Source: Flagellimonas pelagia (GTDB taxonomy: Bacteria; Bacteroidota; Bacteroidia; Flavobacteriales; Flavobacteriaceae). From it: a stretch of DNA of 64,000 nt. Below the pieces are notes generated by a model that worked only from the letters and a program-made list of their open reading frames with translations, did no database searches and had not been told where the DNA came from. The stretch covers positions 7,501 through 71,500 of the forward strand of contig NZ_QXFI01000009.1 in NCBI RefSeq assembly GCF_003584135.1, given 5' to 3'. Below are positions 52,987 through 62,878 of the stretch, one piece after another (position 1 is the first letter of the stretch; every line of letters starts with the position of its first letter). A program made the position numbers and the translations under genes.

Positions 52987-53723
52987 CAGCCAAGGAGTAA
53001 TTGGGTTAAAACATAGTTGACAATAATGATGACCACACTGGTCCAGACAAAGGAAGTGGTACTGGCCTTGCCCACTTCCAATGCCCCGCCTTTCATGTAA
53101 TATCCATGGAAGGAAGGAACGGTGGCAATTACAAAGGCAAATACGATTGATTTGATAAAAGCATAGGTAACGTGGAACGAATCAAAATCCATTTGAAGCC
53201 CTTTGATGAACTCCCCACTGGGGGCATAGCCTCCAAAAACGGCGGCCACCCATCCACCCAAAATACCAACGAACATGGATACGGCTACGGCAAATGGATA
53301 CATCATGGTCGCGATGATCTTGGGGAATACAAGGTAGTTCAGGGAATTCACCCCCATGACCTCCAAGGCATCTATCTGCTCCGTCACCCGCATGGTTCCG
53401 ATACTAGAGGTAATGTACGACCCCACTTTACCCGCCATGATGATAGAGGTAAAGGTCGGGGCGAACTCCAATATGACCGATTGACGTGTGGCAAAACCGA
53501 TAAGGCTTTTGGGTAAAAAGGGACTGTTCAGGTTAAGCGCGGTCTGGATGGTAACCACACCTCCGATAAAGAAGGATATGAATATGATGATGCCCATGGC
53601 CCCGAATATCAGCTCATCTATTTCCTTTAAGATCAAAGATCTCATGATGGGCCATTTGGTTGGTTTTTTAAATACTTCCCAGATCATGATGAAGTATTTT
53701 CCAATCGCTTCTAGGTATTTCAT
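52986..53723 (-). CDS. ABC permease, MlaE family
   Basis: A 245-residue inner-membrane permease from the ATG at 53723 (the frame is open further upstream but M-K-Y-L-E-A-I-G-K matches MlaE starts). Five to six hydrophobic spans; the conserved MlaE stretch is A-P-T-F-T-S-I-I-M-A-G-K-V-G-S-Y-I-T with G-T-M-R-V-T-E-Q-I-D-A-L-E-V-M-G. It pairs with the MlaF-like ATPase for lipid transport across the envelope. The 59-bp gap to pafA is a divergent promoter region. Confidence 0.93.
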   Translation of the reverse strand: MKYLEAIGKYFIMIWEVFKKPTKWPIMRSLILKEIDELIFGAMGIIIFISFFIGGVVTIQTALNLNSPFLPKSLIGFATRQSVILEFAPTFTSIIMAGKVGSYITSSIGTMRVTEQIDALEVMGVNSLNYLVFPKIIATMMYPFAVAVSMFVGILGGWVAAVFGGYAPSGEFIKGLQMDFDSFHVTYAFIKSIVFAFVIATVPSFHGYYMKGGALEVGKASTTSFVWTSVVIIIVNYVLTQLLLG

Positions 53724-53809
53724 GCGTTTGTTATGGACTTGAGGTGATAAAAATAAGAATATTGTGGAGCATTTAACCTTCATTTAAATTTTTAAACACG
53801 ATAAATGAA

Positions 53810-53817
53810 TAGCTTTG
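53810..53817 (+). promoter_or_regulatory. -7 element of pafA
   Basis: TAGCTTTG fits TAnnTTTG exactly and lies 25 bp before the pafA start. No clear TTG is found at the -33 distance. Confidence 0.35.
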
Positions 53818-53842
53818 TTGTTGTTTTTACTAATTCCATTCC

Positions 53843-55519
53843 ATGAAAAGGACCAACCTTATTTTATCGTTTCTATTATTATGTATGATCAGTCTGTCCT
53901 ATGGACAGCGAAAGAAAAAGACCGTCGAAGAAGTCCAATCTGAACTTATTGCCCAATCACCCAAATTGGTAGTGGGAATCGTGATAGACCAAATGCGGTT
54001 CGATTATCTCACCCGATTTTGGGACCAATACGGGGAAGATGGCTTTAAACGGATGGTAAATGAGGGGTTCAACTGTAAAAACAACCATTATAACTATGCA
54101 CCGACCAGCACAGGCCCAGGGCACACCTCAGTATATACAGGTACGTTTCCGGCCATGCACGGGATTATCGGGAATGATTGGTATGACAAGGAATCCGGTA
54201 AAATGGTTTATTGTGCTGGGGATGATAGTGTTGCTTCTGTAGGTACCACTTCGGATGCAGGGAAAATGTCGCCCCATCGCATGTTGACCACTACCATAAC
54301 CGATCAATTGCGTTTACATACGCAACAAAGGGGTAAGGTCATAGGGATTGCCCTGAAAGATCGTGGTGCCATTTTGCCCGCAGGGCACTCTGCTAATGGG
54401 GCTTTCTGGTATGAGGGTGGTGAAACAGGAAACTGGATTACGAGCTCTTACTATATGGATGCCCTTCCACAATGGGTAGTGGACTTTAATGACTCCGATG
54501 CTGTGGAGGTATATAAAAAATCTTGGACTACCCTTAAACCAATAGGAACTTATCTGGAAAGTGGGACGGATGCCAATACATACGAAGGTATGTTCAAAGG
54601 GGAAACCACTACGGCTTTTCCACATGACCTTCCAGCCATATGGGATGCCAATGGGCAGTTCAGTTTGTTGAGGAGCACACCTTACGGAAATAGCATTACG
54701 GCCGATTTTGCCTTGGCCGCTTTGGAAGGGGAAGACTTGGGCGCAGATGCCATAACCGATTTTCTGGCCATTAGTTTTTCCAGTACGGATTATGTTGGAC
54801 ACTTTTTTGGGGTGAATTCCAAAGAAATTGAAGATACGTATATTCGGTTGGATCAAGACCTGGCAAGATTGTTTGCAGCGCTTGATGCCAAGGTGGGAGC
54901 AGGGGAGTATACAGTATTCTTGACCGCGGATCATGCAGCCATCAATGTTCCAGCCTATCTACACGATCAAAAATTGCCAGGAGGCTATCTTGACATGAAG
55001 GGTATGAAGGAGAAGTTCGATGAATTTCTGAAATATAAATATGGAACAACCGATGTGGTAAAAAACCAATCCAACTCCCAACTCTTTTTAGACCATAAAA
55101 TTTTGGCCAACTTGGACATTGACTTGGATGATGCCCAGGAAGACATTGCCAAAGAATTACTAGGTTATGAAGGAATTGGGCAGGTCTACACAGGTCATCA
55201 AATGTGGGAGAACGACTATACCGAAGGTATTCCCTATATTCTGCAGAACGGATATAACCAAAAGCGTTCGGGGGATGTGTTGATCGTTCCAAGTCCTGGT
55301 TATATCTCATATAGCAGAACTGGTTCCACCCATGGATCTCCACAGATTTATGATACCCATGTTCCCCTCCTTCTTTTTGGAAAAGGTATTAAGCATGGTA
55401 GCACCGTGAACAGGACCGAGATTCCAGATATTGCGCCAACGATAGCATCTCTATTGGGTATTGCCTTCCCAAGTGGTACCACCGGAAAACCTATTGGAGA
55501 GGTTTTGGATTTTGAATGA
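53843..55519 (+). CDS. pafA: PafA-type alkaline phosphatase
   Basis: A 558-residue secreted monoester phosphatase of the alkaline phosphatase superfamily. The signal peptide ends near S-Y-G-Q. Active-site residues known from PafA are all in place: Thr nucleophile T90 (A-P-T-S-T-G-P-G-H), N111 (G-I-I-G-N-D), K172 and R174 (K-D-R), and metal ligands at I-D-Q, T-A-D-H-A and the late S-T-H-G-S. Spacing T90-N111 equals that of the characterised enzyme. It releases phosphate from organic esters, useful in phosphate-poor seawater. Monocistronic. Confidence 0.93.
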   Translation: MKRTNLILSFLLLCMISLSYGQRKKKTVEEVQSELIAQSPKLVVGIVIDQMRFDYLTRFWDQYGEDGFKRMVNEGFNCKNNHYNYAPTSTGPGHTSVYTGTFPAMHGIIGNDWYDKESGKMVYCAGDDSVASVGTTSDAGKMSPHRMLTTTITDQLRLHTQQRGKVIGIALKDRGAILPAGHSANGAFWYEGGETGNWITSSYYMDALPQWVVDFNDSDAVEVYKKSWTTLKPIGTYLESGTDANTYEGMFKGETTTAFPHDLPAIWDANGQFSLLRSTPYGNSITADFALAALEGEDLGADAITDFLAISFSSTDYVGHFFGVNSKEIEDTYIRLDQDLARLFAALDAKVGAGEYTVFLTADHAAINVPAYLHDQKLPGGYLDMKGMKEKFDEFLKYKYGTTDVVKNQSNSQLFLDHKILANLDIDLDDAQEDIAKELLGYEGIGQVYTGHQMWENDYTEGIPYILQNGYNQKRSGDVLIVPSPGYISYSRTGSTHGSPQIYDTHVPLLLFGKGIKHGSTVNRTEIPDIAPTIASLLGIAFPSGTTGKPIGEVLDFE

Positions 55520-55550
55520 ATCCTGGAGGTCAGGTTGTATTAAAAACATT

Positions 55551-55580
55551 GCGTCTTAAATCTTTTGGGGTTTAAGATGC
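55551..55580. terminator. Hairpin between convergent genes
   Basis: GCGTCTTAAA (55551-55560) can pair with TTTAAGATGC (55571-55580) with one G-T pair. It lies between pafA and the minus-strand hypothetical gene. There is no T run, so a terminator function is uncertain. Confidence 0.35.
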
Positions 55581-55592
55581 AGTACTATACCA

Positions 55593-55916
55593 TCAAATGA
55601 TAATGTTAAAAACCGCTTTGACCTTATTGATGTTCCTAATACCGTTGCCACGGTTGAACAAGCTGGTCAATAGATGGGGTTTGCTCTGAACTTCAATAAG
55701 ACTTTGATTTTCATCTATCTCGGATATATGGATCAATATCGTTTCGCTACACGATGCAAAGGAAGATTTTACTTTGTATTTAAGACTGAGTTCTGACCCA
55801 TGGTCCAATAATCGATACCACCCTTTAAAGGTGAGACCTTTGTCCAATCTGGCTAAGATTTCGCTGGCACTGAGTTCAATCTCGAATTTTGATGCCTCCT
55901 GAACGACTGGTTTCAT
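55593..55916 (-). CDS. Hypothetical small protein
   Basis: A 107-residue cytoplasmic protein without signal or membrane span. It has a strand-rich N-terminus (K-F-E-I-E-L-S-A-S-E-I) and alternating strands (L-S-L-K-Y-K-V-K-S-S-F-A, T-I-L-I-H-I-S-E-I), which could be an SRPBCC-type or alpha/beta fold. No family recognised. It stands alone; the 168-bp gap upstream (55917-56084) shows nothing. Confidence 0.5.
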   Translation of the reverse strand: MKPVVQEASKFEIELSASEILARLDKGLTFKGWYRLLDHGSELSLKYKVKSSFASCSETILIHISEIDENQSLIEVQSKPHLLTSLFNRGNGIRNINKVKAVFNIII

Positions 55917-56084
55917 GATGAGGTTTTGTTTTTTCTACCATTATCAATGATTTGTAGGAAAATTTGGCAACAGCTTAAAATACGGCGAGTTTGGTAATCA
56001 TATCATCTAAATTGATAGATGCAGGATTCCAATATATGAATGCATGTTTTGGATTGATGAATAGGAAATATGGTGTCGGAGGCA

Positions 56085-56927
56085 TCAGAGTTTTGATACG
56101 ATTCCCTTCCATCTATATTTTCGGATGAATTTACCCTCTTGTCTAGTTACGTAGTGGGGTCTTTGTAGTAAAAAAGCTTTCAGAAAACCGAAAATCATTT
56201 GAATATATAATCTTGGACTTTTGGCTTGCCAAGCCATTTTTAAGGCAGCTATTTTGGCAAGGACAATTCCATACCGCATTTTATAAAGTGCTTCACCCTT
56301 TGCTTGATAGTTTTTGGAACTGTACCCATGCCCGGTAGGACGCAAGTGCTTTACATGAAGTTCAGGGAAAGTCTCCGTTTCAAAATCATGGTATTTGGCC
56401 AATAACGTATCCACGGTATCCCAACCAATTCCAGTTCGCAATCCACCAATTTTATGGAAACAGGCCTTGTGATATAATTTGATGGGGCCTCGGATATGAC
56501 CTTTGTCCGCAATGTTTTCGTAAATCCAATCATTACCTTTTTTGATGTAGAGAAGTCCAGAGCACATCCCCAATTTCCAGTTGGCCTGAAAATGATTGAC
56601 CATGATTTCGAAATAATCGGGCGGTAAAACGATATCGGCATCGAATTTTCCAATAAGATCAAAATCAGAAGTTTGCGACAATCCAAAATTAAAGGTGTCC
56701 ACCACTTTTTTGCCAGGGATATGTTCATCCACTGATTTCCGTTGAAACACTTTGATCCATGGATGATTTTGAGCAAAACCTTGGGCGATTTCAAAAGTGG
56801 CATCAGAAGAATTGTCATCCACCACAATGACTTCGTTGGGTTGATAGGTTTGGTCAACAAAAGAATCTAAACAGTCTTTTAAATAGGCTGCTTCATTATG
56901 GGCTGGGATAACAATGCTGATCTGCAT
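56085..56927 (-). CDS. Glycosyltransferase family 2
   Basis: A 280-residue GT-A enzyme: N-terminal I-S-I-V-I-P-A-H-N-E-A-A-Y-L, V-V-D-D-N-S-S-D (nucleotide sugar), the D-x-D-like K-F-D-A-D-I, and G-I-G-W-D-T-V-D in the acceptor half. No membrane span, so soluble or peripheral. It follows the methyltransferase/ketosynthase genes on the same strand after 169 bp. The sugar and acceptor are unknown. Confidence 0.88.
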   Translation of the reverse strand: MQISIVIPAHNEAAYLKDCLDSFVDQTYQPNEVIVVDDNSSDATFEIAQGFAQNHPWIKVFQRKSVDEHIPGKKVVDTFNFGLSQTSDFDLIGKFDADIVLPPDYFEIMVNHFQANWKLGMCSGLLYIKKGNDWIYENIADKGHIRGPIKLYHKACFHKIGGLRTGIGWDTVDTLLAKYHDFETETFPELHVKHLRPTGHGYSSKNYQAKGEALYKMRYGIVLAKIAALKMAWQAKSPRLYIQMIFGFLKAFLLQRPHYVTRQEGKFIRKYRWKGIVSKL

Positions 56928-57066
56928 GGCTTAAAATTCCTAAAAACAATTTACAATTCCCAATAGGTTTTAACCGCTGATAGGAATTTAATGGGCTTGG
57001 TCATTTTGAAAGAGCAAAGTGATGGAAGAATCTCTGAAAATCTTTTAACAGGGGCTGGCTTGCAGG

Positions 57067-57095
57067 AGATTTCTCGACTGCGCTCGAAATGACAA
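57067..57095. repeat. Dispersed intergenic repeat (TCTCGACTGCGCTCGAAAT)
   Basis: GAGATTTCTCGACTGCGCTC with AAATGACAA following, an imperfect inverted repeat around TCGA. It ends 1 bp before the methyltransferase stop codon and shares the tail AATGACAAA with the repeat at 48217. Confidence 0.5.
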
Positions 57096-57096
57096 A

Positions 57097-57621
57097 CTAA
57101 TCATTTCTTTCTGCGTAAACAATATAATATCGATTGGTGAAGTACCGTAACAATGGTCGAATCCCAATCTTTTTGGTGGGATTGGTCCATTTGGCCGTAT
57201 CCTTTATCGTCCATCCAGCTTTTTCCAATAACCAATCGAACTGCCAATCCTCAAACTCGTGATAATGTCGGTCCCAAGGGTCGGTTTTACTTCTATAGGC
57301 AGATGAAAACCATAAACGCATGGGAATACTGGCCACCAATTTTTTGGCCTTCATCTCCTTCAACACATTAAAAGGGGCCACCAAATGTTCAAAAATTTCA
57401 AAGGCCGTGACTACATCGGCATCGGATTGGGCAACCGCTGCAAAGTCAATATCGAGATCCTCACCTTTGGTGTTCTCGACTTGGTAGCCTTTGGCTTTCA
57501 TAATTTCTGAAAAGGGATTCTCGACCCCAAGATCCAAAATGGATTCTTTGGTGGTTACATGTTTTTGCAGAAACGCCAAGGTGTGCCTGTAGCGTTTGTT
57601 CGGAAAGTTGTTCTCGTACAT
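57097..57621 (-). CDS. SAM-dependent methyltransferase-like protein
   Basis: A 174-residue class I methyltransferase-like protein. Motif I is I-L-D-L-G-V-E-N-P-F (less Gly-rich than usual), then the acidic D-L-D-I-D-F and the motif D-A-D-V-V-T-A-F-E-I-F-E-H-L. The C-terminal part has W-D-R-H-Y-H-E-F. It is short for the family. The start abuts the ketosynthase stop with no gap, so the two are co-translated. Substrate unknown. Confidence 0.8.
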   Translation of the reverse strand: MYENNFPNKRYRHTLAFLQKHVTTKESILDLGVENPFSEIMKAKGYQVENTKGEDLDIDFAAVAQSDADVVTAFEIFEHLVAPFNVLKEMKAKKLVASIPMRLWFSSAYRSKTDPWDRHYHEFEDWQFDWLLEKAGWTIKDTAKWTNPTKKIGIRPLLRYFTNRYYIVYAERND

Positions 57622-58680
57622 CTAGTATCTATATACAATGGCATTGACGTTCATTCCGGCGCCAACGCTTGCAAAGATAACAACATCTCCCTTTTTTAGT
57701 TCATGTTCTGGAAGTTCCCCGTTCAAGACCTTGTCCAACAAAGTGGGCACTGTGGCTACAGAACTATTTCCCAATTCATGGATGCTCATCGGCATCACGT
57801 TTTCAGGGACTTCCTTACCATAAATTTTATAAAACCTTTTGATGATGGCCTCGTCCATTTTTTCGTTGGCCTGGTGGATGAAGATTTTTTTCACTTCATC
57901 GATTCCGACTCCGCTTTTATCCAAACAGGTAGCCATGGCCTTAGGAACATTGATACAGGCGAATTCATAGATTTTACGTCCTTGCATTTTAATATAACGG
58001 GTATCCTTGCAACAACCGGAACTATTGCTTTTGTCGAAATAGAGATAGTAAGCCTCTTCGTTGGCGAAGGTCATGGAGGCATGGGAAAGGATTTCACCCG
58101 AAGCAGGATTGGCTTCCAGAACAGCTGCCCCTGCACCGTCGGAAAAGATCATACTATCGCGATCATGTGGGTCTATGATTCTTGAAAGGGTTTCCCCACC
58201 AATGACCAAACATTTTTGGGCCATACCACTTTTGATGAAGGCCGTGGCTTGGATAACACCTTCGATCCAACCAGGGCATCCAAAAATGATGTCATAGGCC
58301 ACACATTTTGGATTTTTTATTTTTAGCAAATGCTTTACCCGAGTTGCCAAACTGGGCAGGGTGTCCCCTTGGATTTTCCCCGGGGTGAGATCGCCAAAAT
58401 TATGGGCAAAAATGATGTAATCCAGTTCTTCCCTATCAATACCAGCATTGGCAATGGCCTTTTCGGCGGCCAGATATCCCAAATCGGATGTTTTTAGTTC
58501 CGGTTCGGCATAGCGCCGTTCGGCAATTCCCGTGATGGCCTTGAATTTTTCAATGATGACCGTGTTCTCCTGTCCAAAAGAAGAGCCATCGGTTTCCATA
58601 AACTGATGTTCAAGAAAAGCATCATTTTTGGTGACGATGGTCGGGATGTAGCTTCCAATGCCTGTAATGCCAATTTTCAT
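57622..58680 (-). CDS. 3-oxoacyl-ACP synthase III-like ketosynthase
   Basis: A 352-residue thiolase-fold enzyme with a complete FabH triad: C135 (F-G-C-P-G-W), H269 (F-I-H-Q-A-N) and N305 (L-G-N-S-S-V-A-T). The C-terminal motif V-I-F-A-S-V-G-A-G-M-N matches KAS III. FabH starts fatty acid synthesis from acetyl-CoA; relatives make secondary metabolites. The operon with a methyltransferase and the lack of other fab genes suggests a special lipid rather than housekeeping FabH. Confidence 0.9.
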   Translation of the reverse strand: MKIGITGIGSYIPTIVTKNDAFLEHQFMETDGSSFGQENTVIIEKFKAITGIAERRYAEPELKTSDLGYLAAEKAIANAGIDREELDYIIFAHNFGDLTPGKIQGDTLPSLATRVKHLLKIKNPKCVAYDIIFGCPGWIEGVIQATAFIKSGMAQKCLVIGGETLSRIIDPHDRDSMIFSDGAGAAVLEANPASGEILSHASMTFANEEAYYLYFDKSNSSGCCKDTRYIKMQGRKIYEFACINVPKAMATCLDKSGVGIDEVKKIFIHQANEKMDEAIIKRFYKIYGKEVPENVMPMSIHELGNSSVATVPTLLDKVLNGELPEHELKKGDVVIFASVGAGMNVNAIVYRY

Positions 58681-58787
58681 ATTGAGGTTTTTAAAATTGA
58701 TTTAAGATAACAACTTTTTTATTTAGTTATTATGCATGCATAATAAATGCTACAACGTCCAAAATAAGGTTTTCAAAAAATTGAAAA

Positions 58788-58825
58788 AGGAAAAAGCCTT
58801 GGTCGAAATCTCGACCAAGGCTTTT
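58788..58825 (-). terminator. Rho-independent terminator after gcvP
   Basis: A perfect 15-bp stem: AAAAGCCTTGGTCGA (58792-58806), loop AATC, TCGACCAAGGCTTTT (58811-58825). On the minus strand it ends in a T run. Confidence 0.85.
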
Positions 58826-58846
58826 CATCAATGTTTATCAAGGTTT

Positions 58847-61699
58847 TTAGGCCTCCATGTACTCTTCGATAGGGGCACAGGTACAGATCAAATTACGATC
58901 CCCAAAAGCCTCATCGGTTCTTCTGATGCTTGGCCAAAATTTATTTTCGGCTACAAACGGCAATGGGAAGGCAGCTTTTTGTCTGCTATATGCATGGTCC
59001 CAAGTATCACTGGTGATCATGCCCAACGTATGTGGAGCATTTTTAAGCACGTTGTCCGTCTCTTCGGCACTGGCTTCATCAATCTCACTTCTGATGGAAA
59101 TCATGGCATCACAGAACCTGTCCAATTCGGCAAGGCTTTCACTTTCTGTGGGCTCGATCATCAAGGTACCTGCAACTGGGAAAGAAACCGTTGGTGCATG
59201 GAAACCATAGTCCATCAATCGTTTAGCGATGTCCGTTACCTCAATTCCATTGGCCTTGAAAGGACGGCAATCAATGATCATTTCATGGGCGGCACGACCG
59301 CGTTCACCTGTATAGAGCACCTCGAATTTCCCTTTCAACCGGTCCTTGATGTAGTTGGCGTTCAAAATGGCCGCCTTGGTGGCATTAGTAAGTCCTTCAG
59401 CTCCCAACATCTTGATATATCCATAGGAAATCAAACATACCAAAGCACTGCCCCAAGGCGCAGCAGAAATGGCTGTAATGGCTTCTTCGCCACCTGTTTT
59501 GATCACTGGATTGGAGGGCAGGAACGGTTTTAGTTGTTCCGCCACACAAATAGGCCCAACACCTGGTCCACCACCTCCGTGTGGTATGGCGAATGTTTTG
59601 TGAAGGTTCAAGTGGCATACGTCCGCACCAATGGTCGCAGGGTTGGTCAGCCCGACCTGGGCATTCATGTTAGCCCCGTCCATGTAAACTTGTCCGCCGT
59701 TATCGTGTATCAATTTGGTAATCTGTTTGATGGATGACTCAAATACTCCGTGGGTGGAAGGGTAGGTCACCATCAAAGCTGCTAAATTTTCGGAATGCTG
59801 CTTGGCTTTTTCTTCCAAATCGGCCATATCGATGTTTCCTTTTTCATCGGTCTTGGTCACCACCACTTTCATGCCGGCCATTACTGCGGAAGCTGGGTTG
59901 GTTCCGTGTGCCGAGGCAGGAATTAGGCAGATATCACGATGTCCCTCACCTCTGGATTCGTGATAGGCACGGATAACCATCAACCCGGCATATTCGCCTT
60001 GTGCCCCAGAGTTGGGTTGCAAAGAAGTGGCAGAAAAACCGGTAATCACGTTCAAGTAAGCTTCCAAGGATTTCAACACTTCCTGATAGCCCTCGGCTTG
60101 TTCCAAAGGAACAAAGGGGTGGATATTGCCCCAATGGGGCCAACTCAACGGAAGCATTTCCGAGGCGGCATTCAATTTCATGGTACAGCTTCCCAAAGAA
60201 ATCATGGAATGGTTCAGTGCCAAATCCTTGCGCTCCAATTTTTTGATGTAACGCATCAATTCGGTCTCGGAATGGTAGGAGTTGAACACTTCATGCTCCA
60301 AAAATGGGGTGTTACGCTGAAGAGATGCAGGAATCACCTCTTTGATTCCACTTTCGAACGAAAACTCCTTTTTATCCTCTTGGGAAACAATAAAACAGGA
60401 AAGCAATAATTTCAAATCCTCTTCGGAAGTGGCTTCGTTCAATGAAATGGAAACGGTTTCCTGATCAATATAATTTAGGTTGATGCCACGGGTCTCGCAA
60501 ACCTCCTTTAATTTTCCAATGCTGGAAAATTTCACCTTGATGGTGTCAAAGAAGCTTGTGTTCAATTGTTCAAGTTCTATGGCTTCAAGACCTTTCGCCA
60601 ATAGTTTGGTGAGGGTATGCACCTTGTTGGCTATGTATTTTAATCCATTTGGGCCATGATACACGGCATACATCCCCGCCATTACGGCCAATAAAACCTG
60701 GGCAGTACAAATGTTGGATGTGGCCTTGTCCCTTTTAATATGCTGTTCCCTGGTCTGGAGTGCCATTCGCAGGGCACGGTTGCCATCGGTGTCTTTGGTC
60801 ACCCCAATGATTCTTCCGGGCAAACTTCTTTTATATTCTTCCCTGGTGGCAAAAAAGGCTGCGTGCGGTCCACCGTATCCCAAAGGGATACCGAAGCGTT
60901 GGGTGGTACCCACCACAACATCAACACCCCATTCACCAGGAGCTTTCAGCATAACCAAGCTTAGGATATCCGCAGCAACGGCTACCTTGATTTCTTTTTC
61001 TTTGGCCTTCTCCACAAATCTGGCATAGTCATGGACTTGACCATGTTTTCCGGGGTATTGCAACAATGCGCCATAGAATTCAGAAGCGAAATCGAAAGTT
61101 TCGTGATTGCCAACTACCAACTCTATTCCTAAAGGAATAGCCCTTGTTTTAAGGAGGTCCAATGTTTGGGGCAATACTTCCTCGGAAACGAAAAATTTGG
61201 AGGCACCATCCTTTTTCTGCTGTCTTCCACGGACATCGTATAACATGGTCATGGCCTCGGCGGCTGCCGTACTTTCATCCAAAAGGGATGCATTGGCAAT
61301 TTCCATTCCGGTCAAATCGGTAATCATGGTCTGGAAGTTCAAAAGGGCTTCCAAACGGCCTTGGGCAATCTCGGCTTGATAGGGCGTATAAGCGGTGTAC
61401 CATCCTGGGTTCTCCAAGATGTTCCTTTTAATCACGGACGGGGTCAAGGTTTCATGATACCCCAATCCGATATAGGTTTTGAAAATCTTATTTTTTTGGG
61501 CCAATTCCTGAAGATGGCTTAAAAACTCATGCTCACTGATCCCTGCAGGAAGGTCTAATGGTTGTTTGAGTTTGATGTCATCAGGAATGGTCTCGTAGAT
61601 GAGTTGTTCCACATTTTCAACCCCAATGGTTTTGAGCATTTGGGGCATGTCTTTCTCCGTAATGCCTATGTGTCTGGCGGCAAAAACCTCTGTGTTCAT
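58847..61699 (-). CDS. gcvP: Glycine dehydrogenase (decarboxylating), P protein
   Basis: A 950-residue pyridoxal-phosphate enzyme of the glycine cleavage system, from the ATG at 61699 (the frame is open for 30 more codons upstream that lie over the promoter). It is the fused one-chain form (P1 and P2 halves). Motifs: N-terminal [14 protein letters not shown], second-half [13 protein letters not shown], and the PLP Lys in [18 protein letters not shown]. It decarboxylates glycine and passes the aminomethyl group to GcvH. gcvT and gcvH are not in the window. Confidence 0.97.
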   Translation of the reverse strand: MNTEVFAARHIGITEKDMPQMLKTIGVENVEQLIYETIPDDIKLKQPLDLPAGISEHEFLSHLQELAQKNKIFKTYIGLGYHETLTPSVIKRNILENPGWYTAYTPYQAEIAQGRLEALLNFQTMITDLTGMEIANASLLDESTAAAEAMTMLYDVRGRQQKKDGASKFFVSEEVLPQTLDLLKTRAIPLGIELVVGNHETFDFASEFYGALLQYPGKHGQVHDYARFVEKAKEKEIKVAVAADILSLVMLKAPGEWGVDVVVGTTQRFGIPLGYGGPHAAFFATREEYKRSLPGRIIGVTKDTDGNRALRMALQTREQHIKRDKATSNICTAQVLLAVMAGMYAVYHGPNGLKYIANKVHTLTKLLAKGLEAIELEQLNTSFFDTIKVKFSSIGKLKEVCETRGINLNYIDQETVSISLNEATSEEDLKLLLSCFIVSQEDKKEFSFESGIKEVIPASLQRNTPFLEHEVFNSYHSETELMRYIKKLERKDLALNHSMISLGSCTMKLNAASEMLPLSWPHWGNIHPFVPLEQAEGYQEVLKSLEAYLNVITGFSATSLQPNSGAQGEYAGLMVIRAYHESRGEGHRDICLIPASAHGTNPASAVMAGMKVVVTKTDEKGNIDMADLEEKAKQHSENLAALMVTYPSTHGVFESSIKQITKLIHDNGGQVYMDGANMNAQVGLTNPATIGADVCHLNLHKTFAIPHGGGGPGVGPICVAEQLKPFLPSNPVIKTGGEEAITAISAAPWGSALVCLISYGYIKMLGAEGLTNATKAAILNANYIKDRLKGKFEVLYTGERGRAAHEMIIDCRPFKANGIEVTDIAKRLMDYGFHAPTVSFPVAGTLMIEPTESESLAELDRFCDAMISIRSEIDEASAEETDNVLKNAPHTLGMITSDTWDHAYSRQKAAFPLPFVAENKFWPSIRRTDEAFGDRNLICTCAPIEEYMEA

Positions 61700-61719
61700 G
61701 TTCAATCCAATAAAGTGCA

Positions 61720-61753
61720 CAAAATTAGGGATTAATTCAATGAAAATGGGCAA
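61720..61753 (-). promoter_or_regulatory. Promoter of gcvP
   Basis: On the minus strand TTG (61753-61751), 23 bp, then TAATTTTG (61727-61720), an exact TAnnTTTG match, 20 bp before the gcvP start. The spacing is at the long end of the accepted range. Confidence 0.6.
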
Positions 61754-61824
61754 TTTTGATGGCCAGGGAAGCAAAGTTGTTAACCACAAATTAACCTTTT
61801 ACTTTCTTCCCTTGATTTGCTCAG

Positions 61825-62649
61825 ATGCGTACGTTGAAATCCATATTCGATTTTTATTTGGATGCGAGTATCCATGTGGCCTTGGCGGTCATAGCGATGG
61901 CTGGTGTCACCTTTCACCTGTTCGGTACTTTTTCGGATATTGATCTATTGGGCTTTATTTTTTTCAGTGTGATCGTATGCTACAATTTTATCAAGTATGG
62001 TGTGGAAGCCTATAAATATTTGATTGTTTCCAATGCGTACCATAAAAGCATCCAAATATTCAGCTTTTTGTCCTTCGGATTCGCCCTTTACTTCTTTTTT
62101 CAATTGGATGTGGAGATTTGGTGGGGAACCATTGCTCTGGGATTATTGTCGGCCCTCTATGCCGTACCTCTTTTACCAAGGGCCAAGAACCTCAGGAATT
62201 TGGCTGGGCTCAAAATCTATATTGTTGCCTTTGTTTGGGCGGGGTTTACGGTTCTGTTCCCACTACTGGATGCCCATATGCCACTGGATTGGGATTTTTG
62301 GATAAACTTTTCCCAACGGTTCCTTTTGGTATTGATATTGATCCTTCCGTTTGAAATCAGGGACCTGCAGTGGGACGACAAGTCCTTAAGAACGTTGCCA
62401 CAGGTATTGGGTATACGGAACACCAAAAAAGTGGGGATTGCCATGACCGTCATTTTCTTTCTCCTCACTTTTTTGAAAGATTCCATCCATCCCATGGAAA
62501 TTGGTATGAGGTTGGTCCTTGCCATCGCTTTGGCATTGGTACTGATGTCCGACAAAAGAATGAGGTCACGCTACTTTGTATCCTTTTGGGTGGAGGCGAT
62601 TCCTATTTTTTGGTTTTTGTTGTTCTGGGGAGTGGAGAAAATCCTCTAG
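61825..62649 (+). CDS. Divergent UbiA-like membrane protein
   Basis: A 274-residue inner-membrane protein with about eight spans. The stretch L-P-F-E-I-R-D-L-Q-W-D-D-K-S-L-R-T-L-P-Q near residue 185 resembles the second Asp-rich motif and following Thr-Leu-Pro of UbiA prenyltransferases. The first Asp motif (N-D-x2-D) is not visible; the corresponding part reads C-Y-N-F-I-K-Y-G-V-E-A. So it may be an inactive or modified member. The stop overlaps the convergent anti-sigma gene by 4 bp. Confidence 0.7.
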   Translation: MRTLKSIFDFYLDASIHVALAVIAMAGVTFHLFGTFSDIDLLGFIFFSVIVCYNFIKYGVEAYKYLIVSNAYHKSIQIFSFLSFGFALYFFFQLDVEIWWGTIALGLLSALYAVPLLPRAKNLRNLAGLKIYIVAFVWAGFTVLFPLLDAHMPLDWDFWINFSQRFLLVLILILPFEIRDLQWDDKSLRTLPQVLGIRNTKKVGIAMTVIFFLLTFLKDSIHPMEIGMRLVLAIALALVLMSDKRMRSRYFVSFWVEAIPIFWFLLFWGVEKIL

Positions 62650-62876
62650 AATTTTTTTTCAAGGTCACGCTTCATACGTTCCTTGTCGTCTTTGGAAAGC
62701 ATGGTAAGACCCGCCCGATCGCACATAGAGGTAAGCTCACTGTTCTTTTTGGAATACTGTTTACAGGCCTTGCAGTACAATAGGTGAATGCGCAATTTGA
62801 CAATATCCCAAAAGCTTGCCTCTTTGTATTGTGATTTGTTACAGATATTTGATGCCTCCTGACATGTGATCTTCAT
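62646..62876 (-). CDS. Small zinc-type anti-sigma factor
   Basis: A 76-residue soluble protein from the ATG at 62876. It has C5 near the start and the triad H31-x3-C35-x2-C38 (R-I-H-L-L-Y-C-K-A-C-K), the ZAS zinc motif of anti-sigma factors, with a conserved Y-K-E-A-S before it and a charged tail. There is no membrane span, so it would act in the cytoplasm. It starts 2 bp after the stop of the ECF sigma gene, its clear target. Confidence 0.8.
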   Translation of the reverse strand: MKITCQEASNICNKSQYKEASFWDIVKLRIHLLYCKACKQYSKKNSELTSMCDRAGLTMLSKDDKERMKRDLEKKF

Positions 62877-62878
62877 AG

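Noticed and set aside
61700-61789. 30-codon N-terminal extension of gcvP
   Set aside because: It covers the consensus promoter, and GcvP proteins begin near the [12 protein letters not shown] block.
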